From NCBI RefSeq assembly GCF_024362695.1, contig NC_065408.1:9300001-9364000 (forward strand): a stretch of 64,000 bases of DNA. Reading direction: 5' to 3'. The translations under genes and the position numbers were made by a program. The notes beneath the pieces are model-generated. The model was not told the origin of the DNA. It ran no database searches and saw only the letters and a list, made by a program, of their open reading frames with translations. Every line of letters starts with the position of its first letter. The first letter of the stretch is position 1. This document shows positions 51,601-60,600 of this stretch, in pieces. The stretch is from Pectinophora gossypiella (lineage: Eukaryota; Arthropoda; Insecta; Lepidoptera; Gelechiidae).

Positions 51601-54600
51601 ACGGTCCAACGAAAAACAGAATAATACAAGGGTGATGATGGAGACGATTAAATATATTATGAGTACAGGGCGGCGCGTGGAAAAGGGATACATTTAAATA
51701 TACAATTTGAATGTTTCCATTCGAATCCCTGCAGGGTAATATTTGTAACATGACGTGTCACGATAAGAATTATTGACACAATCAAAGCGTTTCGTGTTGT
51801 TTACGTTACATTTAAGCGTGAATTCAGCAATTGTAGGTATGTTCCTTCACAGATTTTTAAAGTGAAAGCATGAACGATGTCGTTCTACAATCCGTGGCAG
51901 TAGAATGATGTAACGAACGAAACGTTAACCTAAATATAGTAAGCTACAGTAAAAATATATTATGAACCGTCGCGCGTCGCTTCACGTTATTATAAGTAAA
52001 TATGCATTATACGGAACGGAAACTCGTAGCAATTCGTAGCGTAGGTAGACTTACGTTATTGTGTCCACTTTAATTAATGATTTTCAATTACAGAACTCTG
52101 CATACCATTAGTATTCAAGAACTTGATTTCTATAATAATTAAATTATGGTGTTTCAATATTCACAATGCACAAACTAAAAGATTAAAATGTTCCTCTGTG
52201 TGGTAATTATACATATTTACAATAAGTATACATATAATTTAGATCGAAGTTATTGCCGTACATTATCAAGTTCTTGCGTCTTATAAACAAATATATAGAA
52301 TTTTGTGCTTAATCCACTTATCAAAATTTCTCCCAAACCGTTATTCAAATTTTATGTTAAAACGTAATTTTACAAATTACGACGACATTATCCAATTATG
52401 GAAACGAGCGACCAGTTAGACGTCACAATTTTTTTTCTACATAACTATCTATGAAATGTTTAGATACCTATGTTTAAGAGTTTAAATATATTTCTACCTT
52501 ATGTCTGGCCTTAGGCGGAATTTATTTCTTAGTCAGACCTCTTCGTTAAAATTTTGTAAAATACCTAGTCAGTAACAAGCGCAGTCCAGTGCTTAAAATT
52601 TCCTTTCATTACAGTTTGATTGATGTGAAGGTGTGTCGTTTCCGAGTAAAATTTAGCCTTCCGCCACACCCAGGTGTACGTTCCTTGTAAACAATCAAGT
52701 ACATAGTTACGTATCCAAACTAGAATACATTTCAGTCACCAGGGCGTGCTGAAACAGATCCCCTTTGTTCTACTTGGCCTACAGACTATATAGGTCATAT
52801 GAAATGTGATCTACATTTTATACATACATACAGAATTACAGAGCATCACGCCTGTATACCCGAAAGGATATAAAGAGGTGTACAGTAATACTACTCCTCG
52901 CCAGATATGTATAAGTCCGTAGTATAGTAGGCATAAATCCTGGAAATCACGTGATATCAATTATAAACGATCCAAACATGAATTCAAACTTATAAAGTCA
53001 AATTCAAACATTTTATATCCAACAGTTATTTATAACTTCTCTTTATATCCAGATAAGGTACGTCTGATTTACGGTCTCTCAGTCTAAGTATTATGATCGC
53101 CACAAGGCATAACATTCTGATGTAATTTTCTTCAACAACTCGATTTCTCTCAATTCATTTCAAACCGGGTAAAAATTGAGAACATACTTTTTATCTGGAT
53201 TGAAACTTTCCTGTCTATCACTTCCAAATGTGATTTTACAAAACTCACAACATATTTAATATTTTTTGTTTTTTCTCAACAAATACCTATTTCAATCCGT
53301 AGGATTACTTCATAAATCTTTTTTCACGATTTTAATATAATAATATTTTGACGTAATATTTTATTTTTATTTGAAAGGATTGTTGTTTTCTCGCACACCA
53401 ATAAATAGGACAGGAATAAACGAATACAGCATAAACCGAATATACAAATATTAATAAAAGGAGCAGTAGAAAAATCTAATAACTTACCTACTTATACTCG
53501 TATATTTCATAGTACATTTTCATACTTAGTATTTATTAATTATTGCGCACGTTAACGGCCTCTGTGGTCCAGTGGTTGAGCGTTTGGCTCACGATCCGGA
53601 GGTCCCGGGTACGAATCCCGCTGCAATATGTTACAAAAATCACTTTGTGATGCCCAGTTTGGTTAGGATATTACAAGCTGGTCACCTGATTGTCCGAATG
53701 TAAGATGATCCGTGCTTCGGAAGGCACTTACTGATGTAAGTAAATGGTCGTTACATGAGTCATGTCAGGGGCCTTTGGCGGCTCAATAATAAGTCTCACA
53801 CCAGGGTTGATGGGGTTGGCAATCTACCTCACAACCCACACCATAGAAGAAAAAGATTGCGCACGTTAACTTATACAAGCTTTTAGTGACACCGTAACGA
53901 AAACCTTGAGGAATGATTCAGCCCATTATATATCAAGTGGAATTTTCCGTCACAAAAGTAGGGAACTGAAAATAATTTAAAAACACTAAAATGTTCATTA
54001 ATTTTCCGACAGAAAATTCCACTTGTTTTATCAACTCACAACACATAACTTGCAGCCAATTTTGATACGAAGTCTTAGTATGGATATAACAAACCAATTG
54101 GTGAGAGGTATTTCGGCGAGTCTATCGCCTATAAAAAATAATCATGACCGATATAGAAAAAAAGTTACTTAAATAATTTCGGATAATTCACAAAGCCATA
54201 GTTACAAATTTAAAAATACATATATATTAATAAGCAGCCGAACAAAGTCTTTTAGTTACATCCAAACCAGCAATCCAATAAAACATGGTATCTTACGTTA
54301 GGATATTTATTGTGATGGCCTAGTTGCATTGTCTTCTTTTTCTTTCGTATTCTATTGTGTAGCTAGCAACGAATAGGTGTATATTTACTTTACACCTCAC
54401 TCATTCGAGGATACAGGCGTAACGCTATAAATTAATGTCATTTATTCTCAGTAATTAACTGAGTGACAGCCCTCAGCGCTCCCCATTTATCCGGCCAAGT
54501 AGTTAATTCCATTTGCGGTACAAAAAATGTCTCATTAATAATTCTCGTTATTTCCTCAGTAATAAAGCCCGTAAGAGCGCAATGCAGCCTGAACGCATGC

Positions 54601-57600
54601 GAGGTGTTCGAGATGATGACCAGGGGCTCGGAGAACACGGCACCACCTGGCTCGGGGGCCTGTGCTGCTGACATACACTGGAGACAACTCGACAGACGAC
54701 TGCGAGCCATTGAACAACCAGGTAGACAACATAGATATACTTATATCTATACCCCTAGTCCAGCCAAGTAGTTAATACCATCTGCGGCAAATCTACAATA
54801 AGTCACATCAAAAAAATATATTATATACCCCTAAACAACATATAGGTAACTCAATAACGCAAAAGCTTCTGATTTGGTAGGTTCTTTTAATTCTTTATAC
54901 TAAACAATCTTTGTTTCTCGATTTTATTCGGTTGACTTGATATACATAATATATTAATGCTCAATCTTATCAAATAATGTATGTAATTTTATTGAAACTG
55001 TTGAAAGCTAATTCTAGTTATATCCTGTAGGATAATTAATTGCTACTTTGCTACCTTCAGCCCATAAGCCCCTGTAATTAGACGTCACAAAATGATTAAA
55101 CTTCCAGTACGAACCACGCTGACGAAGCAAAATTTTGCTAGGAAATATCGCTATCGGCCGTCCTCTAGGGGCTTTTTCTTACATACTTAGTTATATTACT
55201 TTCTTCTCTTTCATCCCCTGTGTTGCTATTGTCTAAGAGAGAGGCTGCATGATTCGTAGCCACTCTTTACCTCTAAAATATGGTGTCCAAAACAAAACAA
55301 TGGTTTCGACATACCAGAGAATGAAATAATCGCTATTGGCTGCTTTCAAAACATTATTTTGTTTTTTCCCAGAATGTTTCTCTAATCTCTAATGTCAGTT
55401 ATCATAATATTTCCCTGGACTGATTCAAAGTTTTTACTTCAACCGACTTCAACTACGACAAATTTTATAATAACTAGGTACTTACTACAATAAAGTTATG
55501 GAACCGATCAAAGATTTACTTAGAAACGATTCTTTGAAACCTTTCTACAGATCCTCAAATGTTGAGATTACGTGAGTTCCCAACGCTTACCCAGTATTTT
55601 CTGCGATTTTTTGTGGTATTATGAGGAATACGTCGTTTTCAGACCACCCAAGGCACAAAGTGAAGTAACTGTCAGTTTGTTTGACATCAACTGTCAGAAA
55701 TTTGGTACATTTGATTCGATGTTGTGAAAATTTAAATTCAAGCGTTTTGTAACATAATTCTTCTCTACTTAGATATAATCTTCTATTACTAACAAAATAT
55801 GGATAAATATCTGAAATAAATATTTCATTCATTCATTCATTCATTCTACTTCGTGGTTATATAAATTTCCCAAATAATATTTTATCTTTGGGCTAGGTGC
55901 TGGGTAGTAACATAAGATCTCTGCCGTAGCCACAACAAAGTGAAAGAACTTTGTGACTAACACTGACTCAGTGAGCTTCTTGGGTTACGCTTCGAGCGAG
56001 TGAAAATACCTATACTTCAGCAACTAAGGGTTCTTAAAGACGAACTGCAAGTTGTGAACGGCAGAGGCTACTTCAGCCGTCGCCACCTGCCGCCGACTGG
56101 TGGCGACGTTTGCAGTTGCGGCGTGTTTCGTCCGCAAGAGTTATCGCCTGTCAACGGTAACCGTAGGCTCTGCGGTTCACAACTTTCAGTTCGTCTGTAA
56201 AAACCCTAAGACAACAACTACCCACTTATGACCTTTTACTCTGCGATAGTTCAAAAGGCTCTGCGTTTTCTAGTGGGCACAAATAATAAATAAATAAGAA
56301 ATGAAATTGGTTCCGCAATGGGTGAACTTATAACTAAAACCACTTACCAGTACATTTTCTTGAGTAAGTTCAATATAAGAATCAAACCACAACTAAAGAA
56401 GTTAAACGGAGCAGATTGCGTCTTATTGAACACTTAAACTTCGAACAAGTCAATTATGTCATAAAACAATATCTGTAAGAAGTTTTATCTTTCTTCTCCT
56501 CTCTTCTTACTTTACTACTTTATATCACAAAAGCTTATTTTATTTTGCTTTGACCAGTCGTTTGGTTCACAATAGAAAATGACGAATTCTGTAGGAAAGT
56601 GACTAGAATGGAACGTAATTTGATAGATAGTAAGAGAGAATACTATGAAAGAATAATGAATGGGGATTTCGTTGTAAATGGTATGAATTTAGGATTGTCT
56701 ATTGTACCATGGGTATCGGAGTGTAAGGTGCATTTGTTGTAAAAAAGAGAAAATAAAAGAAATTAAAATAAATAAGATATCCTTTTGAATTCTATATCCC
56801 ACAATTTATAAATCTAACGTTCCATTCTACTTCTTCTTCTTAGAAGAAGACCACACGAGAGATCGTGTGGGTTGTGAGGTGGATTACCAACCTCATCAAC
56901 CCTAGTGTCAGGGTTACGAGCCACCAAAGGCCCGTCAAATTCAAATTCAAATTCAAAAATATCTTTATTCAGTAGGTAACATAGTTACACTTTGAATCGT
57001 CAATTTTTATATAACGAACGTTTCATCCGCCTACAACTACTGCAGCTGCTTGACATGACTCATGTAACGACTACATCAGTAAGTAGTAACCGTTCCGTAG
57101 CACGGATTCTACTCACTTTCCTACATAATTATATTCTCGCTTAGTTAAACAAACCATTTCATATTACCGAAAGCACGGATTACAACAAGCTTATAATTAG
57201 TGTCATATCATTAAAGATCAATTGTATTACCGCTAACATTGTGTAATGGAATAACAGCCATTTTGATTTGCCAACAGTCATGTTTATTTTCCTCACTTAC
57301 TTTCCATGTTAACTAAAATAAATTTTTGTTCTCTGTTTTTTCTTGCTACAGATTCTTCTTCTATCGTGTGGGTTGTGAGGTTGGAATACCAACCCCATCA
57401 ACCTTCGTGTCAGGGTTACTATTGAGCCGCCAAAGGCCCCTGACATGTCTCATGTAACGACTACTTACTTACATCAGTAAGTAGTAACCGGGACCAACGG
57501 CTTAACATGCCTTCCGAAGCACGGACCATTTTACTTTTGGACAATCTGGTGATCAGCCAGTAATGTCCTAACCAAACTAGGGACTACAAAGTAATTTTTG

Positions 57601-60600
57601 TGATATGTCCCCACCGGGAATCGAACCCGGGACCTCCGGATCGTGAGCCCAACGCTCAACCACTGGACCACGGAGGTTGCTACAGATGATGTCACTGAAC
57701 AAATTATTAAAAATGAATATAAAAAGCGGAATTCGAACGGCAAAAACATTAATATATTTCGTTATACAGATTTCTAAAAGTTAGAAAATATTGCAATTTC
57801 AAATGAAGGTATCTTGTACTTGAAATGGTCTTACAGAATAAACATGGTACCCAACCTTCGATCTACAATACTACAACTACTTAAGTATATTTTTTTCCTG
57901 TTTATCACCTAATTTGTTCTTTTCTTGATGAATGTATAGTTCCTTTTTGTTTTCCTTTATTATTATCCTCTGTATAAAAAAAAACTAAAACTAACAGATA
58001 AATGAAGATGCAGAATCCTATGATAACTTAATCATGGAATACGGTCTATACTAGGACGGGCGTATCTCCAACATCCAAATCCGATTACAACACACGAAAG
58101 CCGATAGTTCAAAGGATTTAACGAAATATTCACGTTGGCTCACAGTAACCTAATATGCCTATATCTATCAAGTAATGTCAATTGACTATAAAACCAATTA
58201 TTAATCTGGCTGAGTCGAGATTCATAAAAAACTAATACTTACTAAAAGTGTATCCTTATTCGAAATGAATTTCGAAATTCGAACTAATCGTTTCGTTTGA
58301 AATATGTTTCTTGTTCTTTGTGTCTACGATGTATTTATTAATGTTACTCTTAATGTTGTTATTATGTCCCTGTTGTTATTTTACTTATTTCGTATAATTT
58401 AGATAATGTTAATACGTTCGACCACCTCTCACCTGATGATAAGTAGGTGAGTGACGATCTCATTTACCTACTAGACGCCCAAGTAAGTCACTTTAACATC
58501 GTAAAATTAACAAGTAGAGAGGCAGCTGAGAGGTGACATACTGCGCAATTAAAACCAGACCCTTCTCTGTAACACTTCATTACCAACAACAGGAGATTAT
58601 GATGACAACGTATTTCATTTAAAAATAAGAGGTATGTATGTATATTCACCTATAATAAAAAGTAGGGATCTACGTTATTGGGTAGTTTCCTAGGTCAAAG
58701 ATAAATTATGAAATCCTGATTACTAAATAAAGACAGATCTGTAGGTCGCGAAAAGCTTTTCTTTTTTTATTTAACTTATTTATGAATTTTAATAAAGAAA
58801 AATGTAATAATAAGTGCGACATTTTATCACATTTTTCTATGACGTCACAGGTTGCTTTTCATACAAACTCCATAGTAATTTCGTGTTTTGACGTTTAGTA
58901 AAAAGTAACTGATTTGACTAGTTGTATAACGAAATAATTGATGGAGTGATCCCCTGTCACCGTAGTAATTAGAAGAAATTCTGCAACTACTTTAGTTTAT
59001 TATGATACTACCACAATACCACACATAAGATGGACAATATCGATTTTATACCTATACCTATTAGAACTACTTTATACAGGGTGTTAGTGACATCGTAACG
59101 AAAAGTTTGAGGGATGATTCAGACCATGATTTTGAGTTGATATCAACTGAAATTTTCCGTCGCAAAAGTATGAAATTGAACTGACTAACAGAAAATTCCA
59201 CTTGGTATGGACTCAGAATCATGGTCTGAATCATCCCCCTCAGTATTCGTTACGGTGTCCCGAACACCCATACATACTTGTATGGCTACATGTATGAACT
59301 TGTACGGGGTGTAAGTGACGTCGTAACGAATACTAAAAGGGATGATTCAGCTCATTATTCTGACTTAATATCAAGTGGAATTTTCCGTCGTATATTATGT
59401 TTAAAAAAATATGTGTGCACACACTCCAGGAAGGGCCTAGCGCAGCGCATATTTCCCTCGATATCCAAAGGGGTAACGCTGCGAGGGTCATAGGCACATT
59501 CGGTCGGGATAAAGGGAACAATACTGCGCCTTTGCTCTAACTACATGTTTGAAGTGTCATTTTGTAACTAGGTACTATAACAATATTTTAAATACATTAT
59601 GATTGACTAAAACAAAATTTCCTGTACGTAAATAAAATAATAAAATAATTAAAACGCTAAAATTTATTAAAATATTTTCTATGAAATAACATTAAAAATT
59701 ATATTTATTTGTAATATTATTTTATTTATATTATCGTATTACTGTTACATTTTCATGAAATAATAATATTAAAAATTATACGTATTTCAGTGTGGACAAT
59801 CGGCTTTGGACAGTCTCGATGGCGGCAATGCACCAAGAGTGTATGTCGCTGTGACCCAGCCCGCCGGGCGCTGAACTGCTGGCGAGCTGGCCTCTCCACT
59901 CTCACCACAGACCTAGTCGCACCTGTGGATCTGCTCACTATGTATGACGATATTTTATTTGTTTGCATACAATAGAACAGACAAAAGGCACATTAGAAAA
60001 CAGATACCTAGTAGCTGAGGGTCTAAAAAGGACACAAAGGCAATTTGTCATTTTCACATATAAAAGGAAGTAACTACGCAATGCAAACAAATTTCAAATA
60101 TAAATATTGCTTTATTAGATGAATTGTTACATGTGGCATTTTTAGACCCACTGGTATACGTTTTTATATCAATTTTATATGGTATGTCACTGTATGCTTC
60201 TCTACGAGCTTTTCGATTAGTTTTGGAGCAATGACTTAAATTGCTCTAAAACATTCATTCGCATATATTTGCGGACTAGTCTGCTGTCTAATCATATATC
60301 CTGAAGATTGCCTAGAAGAGATAGCTTTATCGATCGATACGTTGTCCTGTAAATGTCTTGTAAATATGTGTGTAATAGAGTGTTATAATATTACTATTAT
60401 TCCGCGGCAGAGCTCTTAAATCATATACCTACAGTATATAAACGGAATATAATACATAAAGTAGGTATATTAGATTATGAAGAGCATGTTACTTACGAGG
60501 CATTCTACACCACTTATCTGCGAAACGATATTCTAAATTCTCATAATATGTATGTCTAAAAGTTCGCAGGCGGCGGTCCAAATGAATCCAACCAGCCACC

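Larger units (their letters stand above)
50275..54559. other. LRR gene intron 1 (4.3 kb beyond the duplication)
   Basis: Contains family G (50486-50735), family E (50829-50925), SINE B (53557-53855), family D (53884-54035) and a family E piece at its end. The stretch 50940-53540 is AT-rich with no recognised gene. Confidence 0.6.
54722..59790. other. LRR gene intron 2 (5.1 kb)
   Basis: Contains a family E end, a GC-rich palindrome (56024-56210), two SINE B copies, family G and two family D MITEs. The frames at 55587-55832 and 56000-56200 are non-coding by appearance. I saw no additional exon. Confidence 0.55.

Noticed and set aside
54438..54710. Minus-strand 90-residue frame over LRR exon 2
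   Set aside because: The plus strand has exact acceptor and donor with matching phases; the minus frame is its shadow and includes family E sequence.
27158..57676. tRNA genes at the many GGTTCGAATCC-like box B sites
   Set aside because: Each is the head of a SINE with a core and tail attached; there is no closed acceptor stem, and copies have TSDs.
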